From assembly GCF_900176305.1 (NCBI RefSeq), contig NZ_FWXH01000003.1, positions 248,001-312,000 on the forward strand: a DNA stretch of 64,000 nt, in the 5' to 3' direction. Below are positions 56,130 to 64,000 of this stretch, in pieces. Source of the stretch: Clostridium acidisoli DSM 12555 (GTDB lineage: Bacteria > Bacillota > Clostridia > Clostridiales > Clostridiaceae). A model generated the notes under the pieces. That model did not search any database. It saw only the letters and a list, made by a program, of their open reading frames with translations, and was not told the DNA's origin. Each line of letters begins with the position of its first letter. The first letter of the stretch is position 1. The translations under genes were made by a program, and so were the position numbers.

Positions 56130-57449
56130 ATGAAAAATGAAATTTCAAAAGTAGATAAGGGGAGTATAGCAGAGGAACTTGGTGTTGAAATAGGTGATAG
56201 GTTAATAAGCATAAATGGCACTGAGGTAAAAGATATACTTGACTATAGATTTTTAATGTCAGATGATTTTGTAGTAATGGAGCTTGAAAAGACAAATTTA
56301 AATGAAATTTGGGAACTTGAAGTTGAAAAGGATTTTAATGAAAACTTTGGTATTGAATTTAAAGATCAAATTATGGATGAAGCTAAAAGCTGTAGAAACA
56401 ATTGCATCTTCTGTTTTATTGATCAATTACCAAAAGGAATGAGAAAGTCCTTATATTTTAAAGATGATGATTCAAGACTTTCATTTTTGCAGGGTAATTT
56501 TGTGACCCTCACAAATTTAAAGGAAGAAGATATAGATAGGATTATTAAATATAAAATTAGTCCCATAAACATTTCTGTTCATACAACAAATCCTGAACTT
56601 AGAGTGAAGATGCTAAACAATAGATTTGCGGGTAACATTCTTGAAAGACTTCAAAGGCTTTCAGATGGCGGAATAACTATGAATTGTCAGATTGTTATGT
56701 GTCCTGGGGTTAATGATGGTATAGAATTAGAAAATACGGTGAAAGATTTATATAAGTTCTATCCACACATCAAAAATGTTGCTGGAGTACCAGTAGGAGT
56801 GACAAAGTTTAGAGATGGTTTGTTTAATATGAAAATATATGATCAAAGTTCTTCTGAAAAGCAAATACTATTAATGGAGTCTATGCAAAAAAAATTTATG
56901 AAGGAGATAGACGAACCGTTTATTAGACTTTCTGATGAATTTTATGTTTTAGCAAAAAAAGATGTTCCAGAAAAAGAGTTTTATAAAGACTTTGAACAGT
57001 TAGAAGATGGAATCGGTATGATAAGAGTTTTTAGGGAAAATATAAAAGAAACCATTAAAAACTTAAATATGAGAAAAAAAGGTTGTTTCACAATTGTAAC
57101 AGGTGTATCTGCTTATAATGAAATAAAAGTTGCAACGGATGCAATTGCTAAAGAAAGCAACAAATTAAAAATAGAAACCATTAGAATTTCTAACAAATAT
57201 TTTGGAGAAACTATAACAGTTGCGGGACTTTTGACGGCTACAGATATTATAGGTCAGCTAAAAGACAAAAATATAGGTGAATACATTATTTTACCAAATA
57301 ACATGTTAAAAGTGGGTACAAATATCTTTTTAGATGATTTAACAGTAAAAGATATAGAAAATGAATTAAATAGGAAAGTTTTAATTTGTGACTATACAGG
57401 TGAAGATTTAGTGCAAATTATAAATGAATATTCTGAGGAGGATAATTAA
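56130..57449 (+). CDS. DUF512 protein: PDZ plus radical-SAM-like domain
   Basis: This 439-aa protein opens with a PDZ-like domain (ISKVDKGSIAEELGVEIGDRLISING), followed by the cysteine motif CRNNCIFCFIDQLPKGMRKSLYF near residue 90. Its CxxxCxxC pattern matches a radical-SAM 4Fe-4S site, and a C-terminal DUF512 region follows. The biochemical role is unknown. The gene is regularly found next to der in clostridia and other Firmicutes, and here the two are adjacent with no gap (57449/57450), implying co-expression. ATG 56130 follows AGGAGAG. Confidence 0.88.
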   Translation: MKNEISKVDKGSIAEELGVEIGDRLISINGTEVKDILDYRFLMSDDFVVMELEKTNLNEIWELEVEKDFNENFGIEFKDQIMDEAKSCRNNCIFCFIDQLPKGMRKSLYFKDDDSRLSFLQGNFVTLTNLKEEDIDRIIKYKISPINISVHTTNPELRVKMLNNRFAGNILERLQRLSDGGITMNCQIVMCPGVNDGIELENTVKDLYKFYPHIKNVAGVPVGVTKFRDGLFNMKIYDQSSSEKQILLMESMQKKFMKEIDEPFIRLSDEFYVLAKKDVPEKEFYKDFEQLEDGIGMIRVFRENIKETIKNLNMRKKGCFTIVTGVSAYNEIKVATDAIAKESNKLKIETIRISNKYFGETITVAGLLTATDIIGQLKDKNIGEYIILPNNMLKVGTNIFLDDLTVKDIENELNRKVLICDYTGEDLVQIINEYSEEDN

Positions 57450-58766
57450 ATGGCAAAACCGATAGTGGCAATAGTAGGAAGACCAAATGTTGGTAAATCT
57501 ACTTTATTTAATAAATTAGCGGGAAAGAGAATTTCTATCGTTCAAGATACACCTGGTGTTACTAGAGATAGAATATACGCAGAAGCAGAGTGGGTTAGTA
57601 AAGTTTTTACAATAATTGATACTGGTGGTATAGAGCCTGAAAATTCAGATTTAATAGTTGCACAAATGAGAAGACAGGCACAAATAGCTATAGAAATGGC
57701 AGATGTTATAATATTTATTGTTGATGGAAAGCAAGGACTTACAGATGCAGACAATGAAGTTGCACTTATGCTTAGAAAATCAAAAAAACCAATAGTTCTA
57801 GTTGTAAACAAGATAGATAAAATGAAGGATGAACCTAATGCATATGAATTCTATAATTTAGGTATAGGAGAACCAATAACAATATCCTCAGCGCAAGGTC
57901 TTGGTTTAGGTGATATGCTTGATAGAGTTGTAGAACACTTTGATACATTAAATATGGAGGAAGAAGACGATGAAACCATTAATATTGCATTTGTGGGAAG
58001 ACCAAATGTTGGTAAATCATCTCTTATAAATAAGTTATTAGGTGAAGAGAGAGTTATAGTAAGCGACGTACCAGGAACAACTAGGGATGCTATAGATAGT
58101 CACTTAGAAACAGATATTGGAAAATTCACATTGATAGATACAGCTGGACTTAGACGAAAAAGTAAAGTTAAAGAAGAAATAGAGAGATATAGCGTTATAA
58201 GAACGCTTGCAGCCATTGAAAGAGCGGATGTATGTATATTAATGGTAGATGCTACAGAAGAATTAAGTGACCAAGATGAAAAAATAATTGGATATGCACA
58301 TGAATTGAACAAAGCAATAATGGTTATTGTAAACAAATGGGATCTTGTTGAAAAAGATGATAAAACAATGATAAATACAAAGAAGATTTTACAATATAAG
58401 CTTTCGTTTATGGCATATGCACCATATATGTTTATTTCAGCGCTTACTGGTCAAAGAGTTGGAAAAGTTTTAGATTTAGCTAAACAATGTTACACAAATT
58501 ACTCAAGAAGAATAGCTACAGGAGTTTTAAATGATGTTATAGGTAAAGCTGTGCTTATGAAAGAACCTCCAGTTGTAGCATTAAAGAGATTAAAAATATT
58601 TTATGTAACTCAAGTTGCAATAAAGGCACCAACATTTATATTTTTTGTAAATAATCCAGATTCACTTCATTTTTCATATGAACGATATCTAGAAAATAAG
58701 TTAAGGGAAAGTTTTGATTTTTCTGGAACTGGAATCAAACTTATATTTAGAGAAAGGAAGGAGTAA
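57450..58766 (+). CDS. der: ribosome biogenesis GTPase Der (EngA)
   Basis: This 438-aa protein has two GTPase domains in tandem: [16 protein letters not shown] at residue 8 with DTGGIE and NKIDK, and [16 protein letters not shown] near 181 with [11 protein letters not shown] and NKWDLV. A C-terminal KH-like domain ends in [12 protein letters not shown]. Der is needed for 50S subunit assembly. GAGGAG lies in the end of the DUF512 gene. Confidence 0.98.
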   Translation: MAKPIVAIVGRPNVGKSTLFNKLAGKRISIVQDTPGVTRDRIYAEAEWVSKVFTIIDTGGIEPENSDLIVAQMRRQAQIAIEMADVIIFIVDGKQGLTDADNEVALMLRKSKKPIVLVVNKIDKMKDEPNAYEFYNLGIGEPITISSAQGLGLGDMLDRVVEHFDTLNMEEEDDETINIAFVGRPNVGKSSLINKLLGEERVIVSDVPGTTRDAIDSHLETDIGKFTLIDTAGLRRKSKVKEEIERYSVIRTLAAIERADVCILMVDATEELSDQDEKIIGYAHELNKAIMVIVNKWDLVEKDDKTMINTKKILQYKLSFMAYAPYMFISALTGQRVGKVLDLAKQCYTNYSRRIATGVLNDVIGKAVLMKEPPVVALKRLKIFYVTQVAIKAPTFIFFVNNPDSLHFSYERYLENKLRESFDFSGTGIKLIFRERKE

Positions 58767-58767
58767 T

Positions 58768-59763
58768 ATGGAAGGAGTAACTTTCCTAGGAATGGGGAGT
58801 TTTGGCACTTCCCTTGGAATATTGCTAGCTAAAAACCAATGCAAAGTTACTATTTGGGGTAGAAATGATAAAGAAGTAGAAGAAGTAAAAGCTACTAGAG
58901 TTAATAACAGATATTTACCCGAAGTAGAGATTCCAAAAGATGTTCTTATAACAAGTGATATAAAAGAGGCTATAAGGGATAGTGAATATATTGTTCTTGC
59001 AGTTCCATCTTATGCAATAAGAAGTGTTTGCAAATTAATTAGTAAAGAGCTAAATGAAAAACAAATTTTGATTTCTATTGCAAAAGGTATAGAAGAAGGA
59101 ACAAATCTTAGGTTGTCACAGGTTATAAAAGATGAGGCACCTTTAAATCCAGTAGTAGTATTAACAGGACCAAGTCATGCAGAAGAGGTTTCAAGAAATA
59201 TACCAACAGCAGTTGTAGTTAGTTCTGCAGATATGAAGTATGCTTATAAAGTGCAAGATCTCTTTATGACAAAGTATTTTAGAGTTTATACAAATGATGA
59301 TATTATTGGAACTGAGATAGGTGGTGCAGTAAAAAATATAATTGCACTTACATGTGGAATTTGTGATGGACTTGGATATGGAGATAACACTAGAGCTGCA
59401 CTTATGACAAGAGGAATGAGTGAAATAGTTAAGATAGGAACCTTACTTGGCGGGAAAAAGGAAACCTTTTACGGACTTACGGGTATGGGAGATTTAATAG
59501 TTACATGTACAAGTTTACATAGTAGAAATAGAAGAGCAGGAATTCAGATTGGTAAAGGTGTACCAATAAAAGAAGCTTGTGAGAATATAGGTATGGTAGT
59601 TGAGGGAATATCAGCTTGTGACGCATTTTATAAATTAAAAGAGAAATTAAATGTATGTATGCCTATAGTAGATGAATTATATCAAATTTTATTTAAAAAT
59701 AAAGATATAAAAGATGCAGCTCATTCGCTTATGAGTAGAGATAGGAAAAATGAGATTCATTAA
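58768..59763 (+). CDS. gpsA: glycerol-3-phosphate dehydrogenase [NAD(P)+]
   Basis: This 331-aa enzyme reduces dihydroxyacetone phosphate to sn-glycerol-3-phosphate for phospholipid synthesis. The NAD(P)-binding motif GMGSFGTSLGILLA is near residue 7-20. LTGPSHAEEV is near 138, the catalytic GGAVKNIIAL near 190, and NTRAALMTRGMSEI near 210. ATG 58768 lies just after the der stop behind AAGGAGG; an in-frame ATG at 58714 lies inside der. The order der-gpsA-spoIVA matches Bacillus. Confidence 0.97.
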   Translation: MEGVTFLGMGSFGTSLGILLAKNQCKVTIWGRNDKEVEEVKATRVNNRYLPEVEIPKDVLITSDIKEAIRDSEYIVLAVPSYAIRSVCKLISKELNEKQILISIAKGIEEGTNLRLSQVIKDEAPLNPVVVLTGPSHAEEVSRNIPTAVVVSSADMKYAYKVQDLFMTKYFRVYTNDDIIGTEIGGAVKNIIALTCGICDGLGYGDNTRAALMTRGMSEIVKIGTLLGGKKETFYGLTGMGDLIVTCTSLHSRNRRAGIQIGKGVPIKEACENIGMVVEGISACDAFYKLKEKLNVCMPIVDELYQILFKNKDIKDAAHSLMSRDRKNEIH

Positions 59764-59812
59764 AAATAGCATTTTCGAAATGATTAGTCATTTTGAAAAT
59801 GCTATTTTGTAT
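59763..59812 (+). terminator. long rho-independent terminator after gpsA
   Basis: A 21-bp stem (59763-59783 with 59788-59808, one G-T pair) has a 4-nt loop and a TTTTG end. Confidence 0.88.
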
Positions 59813-59842
59813 TTAAGCTAAGTTGATATATTTCGAGGTACT

Positions 59843-59918
59843 GGCGAAGGGTCGCTAAAGCGAGATGAAGGGTTTGACAGGAGCTTTGCTGGTCAAAGGT
59901 TATGGGTTTTCCGTGGTG
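59843..59918. repeat. intergenic hairpin-module repeat, copy 2 (inverted)
   Basis: Its reverse complement matches the first 73 bases of copy 1 with five differences. It contains TTTGAC (59873-59878) pairing with GTCAAA (59892-59897) around an AGC-TTT-GCT core, a TCGC-TAAA-GCGA hairpin and linkers like CCCTTCATC. It is in the opposite orientation to copies 1 and 3. Confidence 0.75.
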
Positions 59919-60050
59919 TTTAATGCATAAGTATCTACTACTATATTAGTTATCATATGAATACTAAAGGCTACGCAAAAGAGCAAAACCTACGGTTAAA
60001 ATATATAGCAGAGTTATCTTTAAGTTCTAAGATATATAAACAGAGTTCTT

Positions 60051-60082
60051 GGTTTCAGGTGGAGTTTTTTTCTACATCTGAA
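60051..60082. other. imperfect 12-bp hairpin in the gpsA-spoIVA gap
   Basis: TTTCAGGTGGAG and CTACATCTGAAA flank a run of seven T. The stem has one mismatch and one G-T pair. It lies between repeat copies 2 and 3; the role is unknown. Confidence 0.35.
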
Positions 60083-60086
60083 ATTT

Positions 60087-60203
60087 AGAAATTGTTATCC
60101 ATAAACACTTCATATTTTATCCGCGCAAAGCAAGGATAAAACCCATCACCTTTTAACGTGCGAAGCAAGCGTTAAAATCCTTCACTATTACTTCGCAATT
60201 TCT
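60087..60203. repeat. intergenic hairpin-module repeat, copy 3
   Basis: There are two modules. TTTTATCC (60115-60122) pairs with GGATAAAA (60134-60141) around GCAAAGC, followed by CCCATCACC. TTTTAACG (60151-60158) pairs with CGTTAAAA (60170-60177) around TGCGAAGCA, followed by TCCTTCACT. AGAAATTG (60087-60094) and CAATTTCT (60196-60203) form an outer inverted repeat around the pair. Both inner stems are perfect yet differ in sequence. Confidence 0.78.
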
Positions 60204-60230
60204 TTGTAGGATGTAATAAGAATTTATTAA

Positions 60231-60258
60231 GCATATCAAGTAATAAAATACATATGTA
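60231..60258 (+). promoter_or_regulatory. candidate sigma-E promoter of spoIVA
   Basis: GCATAT (60231-60236), a 14-bp spacer and CATATGTA (60251-60258) fit SigE promoter layout, as expected for spoIVA from Bacillus. Transcription would start about 40 bases before the gene. Confidence 0.4.
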
Positions 60259-60302
60259 TCTAATATATATATACCGTTAAATAATATATAGGAGGATACG
60301 TT

Positions 60303-61781
60303 TTGGACAATTTTGATATATACAAAGACATTGCAGAAAGAACCCAAGGTGATATCTACGTTGGGGTTGTAGGACCTGTTAGAACGGGAAAATCTACTTT
60401 TATAAAAAGATTTATGGACCTTATGGTTATTCCCAACATAGAAAATTCCTATAAGAAAGAAAGAGCAAAGGATGAACTACCTCAAAGTGGTTCTGGAAAA
60501 TCAATTCATACAACTGAACCAAAATTTGTTCCAAATGAGGCTGTTGAGATTAAACTTGATGAAGGAATAAAATTTAAGGTTAGAATGGTGGATTGTGTTG
60601 GATATATTGTTAAAGGAGCACTAGGGTACAAAGAGGGAGAAAGGGATAAGATGGTTAGTACACCTTGGTATGATCATGAGATACCATTTGAAGAGGCAGC
60701 AGAGATAGGAACAAAAAAAGTTATAAATGAACACTCAACAATAGGGCTATTAGTCACTACTGATGGCAGTATAACAGATATACCTAGGGAGGAATATGTT
60801 GAGGTAGAAGAAAGAGTAATAAACGAGTTAAAGGCCATCAATAAGCCATTTATAATTTTATTAAATTCCGCTAAGGCAAAAAGTGAAGAAACTTTAAATT
60901 TAGCAAAGGAAATGGAGACCAAATATGATGTTCCAGTACAGCCATTAGATGTACTTAATATGCAAGAAGAGAATATAGCAGATATATTTAGTAGAGTATT
61001 AAAAGAATTCCCTATTAAAGAAATAAACATAGATATTCCTGAGTGGATTGAGAAATTAGAATCTAAGCATTGGCTTAAAAACAGTTACTGGGAAATAATA
61101 AAAAGTATGTGTAATAGTGTAAATAAAGCTAGGGATATCAAAAAGTCACTAGATGAATTTTCAAATTTAGATTTTCTTGACTCACTAAAAATAGAGGAAA
61201 TGAATATGGGCGATGGAACGGCAAGGATAACTTTAAATCCCGATAGTGGAATGTTTTATAAAGTTATAAGTGAATATTGCGATACAGATATTTTAGGTGA
61301 AAGTCAACTTCTAAATACAATGAGAGAATATCATGGAGCAAAAGTAGAATATGATAGAGTAGCTCAAGCATTAAGAGAAGTTAAGGAAACTGGGTATGGA
61401 CTTGTAGCACCTCAACTTACGGAGATGAAACTTGAGGAACCTAAGATAGTTAAAAATGGATCCAGGTACGAATTAAAATTAAAAGCTAGCGCTCCGTCAT
61501 TTCACTTTATAAGAGCTGACATAGAAACTGAAATATCTCCTATTATGGGAAATGAAAGAGAAAGCGAAGAACTAGTAAAATCTCTTCTAGAGGAATTTGA
61601 AAGTGATCCATCTAAGATTTGGGAAAGTAATATGTTTGGAAAATCCTTTGATTTAGTTGTGAAAGAAGGCTTGCAAAAAAAATTATTCAAAATGCCAGAG
61701 GATGTACAGGTTAAGATACAGAAGACCCTCGAAAAAATTATTAATGAAGGTAATGGAGGATTAATCTGTATTATACTTTAA
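60303..61781 (+). CDS. spoIVA: stage IV sporulation protein A (spore coat morphogenetic ATPase)
   Basis: This 492-aa protein has full SpoIVA length. It begins NFDIYKDIAERTQGDIYVG and carries the P-loop VVGPVRTGKSTFIKRFM near residue 24-40. A second nucleotide-site element, MVDCVGYIVKGALGY, is near 98. The C terminus GNGGLICIIL is the conserved tail that anchors it to the forespore surface through SpoVM. It polymerises with ATP to form the basement layer of the coat. It starts at TTG 60303 behind GGAGGA. An upstream element fits SigE control. Confidence 0.97.
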   Translation: MDNFDIYKDIAERTQGDIYVGVVGPVRTGKSTFIKRFMDLMVIPNIENSYKKERAKDELPQSGSGKSIHTTEPKFVPNEAVEIKLDEGIKFKVRMVDCVGYIVKGALGYKEGERDKMVSTPWYDHEIPFEEAAEIGTKKVINEHSTIGLLVTTDGSITDIPREEYVEVEERVINELKAINKPFIILLNSAKAKSEETLNLAKEMETKYDVPVQPLDVLNMQEENIADIFSRVLKEFPIKEINIDIPEWIEKLESKHWLKNSYWEIIKSMCNSVNKARDIKKSLDEFSNLDFLDSLKIEEMNMGDGTARITLNPDSGMFYKVISEYCDTDILGESQLLNTMREYHGAKVEYDRVAQALREVKETGYGLVAPQLTEMKLEEPKIVKNGSRYELKLKASAPSFHFIRADIETEISPIMGNERESEELVKSLLEEFESDPSKIWESNMFGKSFDLVVKEGLQKKLFKMPEDVQVKIQKTLEKIINEGNGGLICIIL

Positions 61782-61805
61782 AAATTAATGTTTTTTTAAA
61801 TAATG

Positions 61806-61853
61806 AAAGATTTATCAGAGTATGATACAGAAAACTGATAAATCTTTTGTTTT
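61806..61853 (+). terminator. rho-independent terminator after spoIVA
   Basis: AAAGATTTATCAG (61806-61818) pairs perfectly with CTGATAAATCTTT (61835-61847), followed by TGTTTTT. Confidence 0.85.
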
Positions 61854-61892
61854 TCATTATATGTAATATTTTTGATTCATAATAGTTATATA

Positions 61893-62014
61893 TTGCCAAG
61901 TACGGGTTAAAGAATTTTACCCTGCTACGTGAGTAAAAAGGTGAAAGATTGCCTTGCAGCAAAAGGGTGTGGATGATTTTTCTTCGCTATGCTGCGAAAA
62001 ATCTTTGAATATTA
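61893..62014. repeat. intergenic hairpin-module repeat, copy 4 (inverted, diverged)
   Basis: TTTTAC (61915-61920) pairs with GTAAAA (61933-61938), and GATTTTTC (61975-61982) pairs perfectly with GAAAAATC (61996-62003) around a core containing TTCGCTATGCTGC. Linkers read GGTGAAAGA and GGTGTGGAT, which are reverse-orientation forms of the CCCTTCACC linker. It is more diverged than copies 1-3. Confidence 0.6.
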
Positions 62015-62063
62015 GAAATATGTTTTGAAATCGTGTTAAATAGATATTAAATTTTAAAATAGG

Positions 62064-62795
62064 TCATTTTGTTTTATTGAGTATTATCTTTTTATAACTA
62101 AGCTTGCCTATAAGAAATAAAATAAAAAGTAAAATTACATATGAAACTCCAAGTAATATAAAAAGAGTTCGAGTTAAATAATCTACACTAAATCTTGAAT
62201 TAATACCTAAGATTAAAAGGCTGGGTTGGCCTTTTAGACTTACAAGATTCATAAAAAAGTCTGTTGAAAGATGTAATCATATTGATATATATAACGATTT
62301 TGTTTTTATATAAAGATATCCTAAGGCAATACCGCAAAGTAGAACAGAAGACAACTAATAAATGCCCGTATACCTACTACAATGAAACATTGTAAAAATT
62401 AAGGAACTTATTAAAATTCCAAATGTTTTTCCTTTATATTTAGTCAAATAATTAAGTAAAATTCCTCTAAAAAAGACTTCCTCACAAACCCCTGCAAAAA
62501 AGGCTCTAATAAACATGCTAATTATAAATGATAAGACTATTTTTGATTCATAAAATTTGAAGCCAGTACCTTCATAAAAACTAATATGCATTAAAACTGT
62601 TGTTAGGTATATTAATATAGTACCTGTTAATCCTACACATACTCCTTTATATACATATTTTACACTGTGTTCATCATAACTAAGTTCTATTGAGTCTAAG
62701 AATTGTCCTTTGGAATATTTTCTAATAACTAAATATTGGACAATTAAAATTGTAATTTCCAAAAGTACATTTCCTCTCATCATTATATATTTCAC
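62064..62795 (-). pseudogene. CPBP family intramembrane metalloprotease, broken by two stop codons
   Basis: Read leftward from 62795, the frame gives a hydrophobic protein with the CPBP (Abi/CAAX) active-site motif CEEVFFRGIL and a following FHCSRYT. It then hits TAG at 62355-62357 and, after 32 codons, TGA where relatives would have tryptophan (SI-stop-LHLSTDFFMN), in the same frame throughout. It continues to a normal stop at 62064. Reading through gives about 243 codons, the usual CPBP length. Two nonsense changes without frameshift point to a decayed gene. A GTG start at 62795 is likely; a stop lies upstream in frame. Confidence 0.75.
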
Positions 62796-63211
62796 TTCAA
62801 ATCCAATATGCTGATTAAATCCAAACTTTCATAATTCACTATTGCTTTTATTATCAACAATTTACAGGTGTGTATAAATCATTACCTAGCTGCATGCTAA
62901 TTATAGCATTAATTGTAATATTATGTGCGAAATTAAAACAAAACAGACTCCATTCCTTTAAAGACTGTTATTATTTAATCTTTTTATATAGCTTTAGCTA
63001 TGATAAAATTCTTTAGTCCTTGCTTAGCAATTTCTTTGTATTACGGTTTAAATTATGATATTTGTATATTAATAAAGAAAAGTCCTATAAATTTTAAAAA
63101 AATGTGTTATAATCAGTAATGGCAAAACATTATACTTGAATTTATATCTATAATATATGTATAATAAAAAGTATAAATTTGTTGGCATCATATATGGAAG
63201 GATGATTTACT
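62796..63211. other. intergenic region before yicC
   Basis: This AT-rich 416-base gap is between the broken protease gene and yicC. It contains a diverged hairpin-module repeat (62981-63043) and, to its right, the probable yicC promoter region. I see no gene in it. Confidence 0.5.
62981..63043. repeat. intergenic hairpin-module repeat, copy 5 (diverged)
   Basis: TTTTAT (62982-62987) pairs with ATAAAA (63003-63008) around ATAGCT-TT-AGCTAT, itself a perfect palindrome with the GCTTTAGC core seen in copies 1 and 2. TTCTTTAGTCC follows as linker. The segment ends in GCAATTTCTTTGTA, identical to the right end of copy 3 (60195-60208). Confidence 0.55.
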
Positions 63212-64000
63212 ATGATGAGTAGTATGACAGGATATGGTAGAGCATTTTGTGAATCTAAATCAAGAAACTTTACAGTTGAAATTAAAAGTGTAAATCATAG
63301 ATATCTAGATTTAAATATTAAAATGCCAAGGAGCTTATTAGCACTTGAAGATAGAATAAGAAAAGCTGTTCAAGGTAGTATAAGCAGAGGAAAGGTAGAT
63401 ATCTATATAACTCAGACAGTTTTAGAAACAGAAAATTCTAAAGCACTTTTTAATAAAAATTTGTGTGATAGTTATGTTAAATGTCTAAATGAAATAAGAG
63501 AACTATATAATATTAAAGATGATATTTCACTTTCTTTGATTTCAAAGTTTCCAGATGTGATAACTGTAGAAGAGAAAGATGAAGATGTTGAGGACATTTG
63601 GGAAGTGCTAAAGAAACCATTGAAAGAAGCTCTGGATACTCTTATATTAATGAGGAGGAGAGAAGGAGAATCACTTAAAGGTGATATTGAAAAAAAATGT
63701 ACTGATATTAAGGTTTTAGTTGATTCTATAGATGATAAATCAAGAAATTTAGTTGACAATTATAAAGTTAAACTAAATAATAGGATAAATGAGCTTATTT
63801 CAGACAAAAATTTAATTGATGAAAATAGAATTGCTATGGAAGTTGCAATATTTAGCGATAAGGCTTGTATTGATGAAGAAATTGTAAGACTAAGAAGCCA
63901 TATTTCACAGTTAAGCGAAAGTATAGAAATTTCAAAACCAGTAGGAAGAAAACTAGACTTCATTGTTCAGGAAATGAATAGGGAAGCAAACACAATTGCA
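63212..64000 (+). CDS. yicC: YicC/YloC family endoribonuclease, 5' part
   Basis: The gene runs off the right edge after 263 codons of an expected 290 or so. It opens SSMTGYGRAFCESKSRNFTVEIKSVNHRYLDL, the hallmark YicC N terminus. The C-terminal DUF1732 part is visible to the end: EEIVRLRSHISQL and GRKLDFIVQEMNREANTI. YicC proteins are hexameric endoribonucleases affecting RNA turnover. ATG 63212 follows GGAAGGA nine bases upstream; the next ATG at 63215 is also possible. Confidence 0.93.
   Translation, partial: MMSSMTGYGRAFCESKSRNFTVEIKSVNHRYLDLNIKMPRSLLALEDRIRKAVQGSISRGKVDIYITQTVLETENSKALFNKNLCDSYVKCLNEIRELYNIKDDISLSLISKFPDVITVEEKDEDVEDIWEVLKKPLKEALDTLILMRRREGESLKGDIEKKCTDIKVLVDSIDDKSRNLVDNYKVKLNNRINELISDKNLIDENRIAMEVAIFSDKACIDEEIVRLRSHISQLSESIEISKPVGRKLDFIVQEMNREANTIA

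Noticed and set aside
62064-62795. TGA read as tryptophan (altered genetic code)
   Set aside because: All long genes in the window use TGG for tryptophan and several end in TGA, and the same frame also has a TAG. Ordinary gene decay explains it.

Overview
The window is one stretch of a strongly AT-rich, endospore-forming Firmicute chromosome, almost certainly Clostridium sensu stricto. The evidence is the sporulation set (spoIIGA-sigE-sigG, sigK, spoIVA, ylmC/ymxH), the low-GC codon use, purine-rich Shine-Dalgarno sites, frequent GTG/TTG starts and a T-box leader. From memory, the gene order (glgP, gltBD, iscR-iscS-iscU, alaS, rnj, typA, udk, sigK, ftsA-ftsZ, spoIIGA-sigE-sigG, phoPR, pstSCAB-phoU, der, gpsA, spoIVA, yicC) closely follows the Clostridium acetobutylicum chromosome around CA_C1664 to CA_C1716. 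The species is inferred, not proven. Nearly everything reads rightward; only glgP and a broken CPBP-protease gene read leftward.

Layout. 1-7.2 kb: end of an RNA methyltransferase gene, convergent glycogen phosphorylase, a cold-shock protein with an unusual leader, a three-gene ABC-2 exporter and an ECF S component. 7.3-11 kb: rarA and a DinG/XPD-type helicase. 11.3-18 kb: glutamate synthase gltBD and a small methyltransferase. 18.2-20.4 kb: iscR-iscS-iscU. 20.4-25 kb: T-box-controlled alaS, then ireB-ruvX-yrzB and a Fur-family gene. 25-34.4 kb: RNase J, YlbF, TypA, MltG, the TrmR/TrhP tRNA-modification pair, uridine kinase and a penicillin-binding transpeptidase. alaS-ireB-ruvX-yrzB-mltG-trmR-trhP-udk-PBP parallels the B. 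subtilis alaS to pbpI cluster. 34.4-40.2 kb: sigK, four small genes of unknown role, a lone PilT-like ATPase and a membrane glycosyltransferase. 40.4-46.2 kb: ftsA-ftsZ, spoIIGA-sigE-sigG, ylmC and nrdR. 46.3-56 kb: pgeF, phoPR, a Cache-type chemoreceptor and pstSCAB-phoU. 56-64 kb: a DUF512 radical-SAM protein, der, gpsA, spoIVA, a pseudogene and the start of yicC.

The most unusual feature is a family of intergenic hairpin modules at five places (18.04-18.17, 59.84-59.92, 60.09-60.20, 61.89-62.01 and 62.98-63.04 kb). A module has a stem whose sequence differs from module to module but still pairs, a GC-clamped mini-loop (GCGAAGC, GCAAAGC or GCTTTAGC), and a linker close to CCCATCACC. I know no name for this family. 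Also notable are a 14-bp hairpin that buries the Shine-Dalgarno of the PBP gene, a 5-codon upstream ORF overlapping the cold-shock start codon, and a CPBP protease gene with two in-frame stop codons. I found no prophage, insertion sequence, CRISPR array, rRNA or tRNA.
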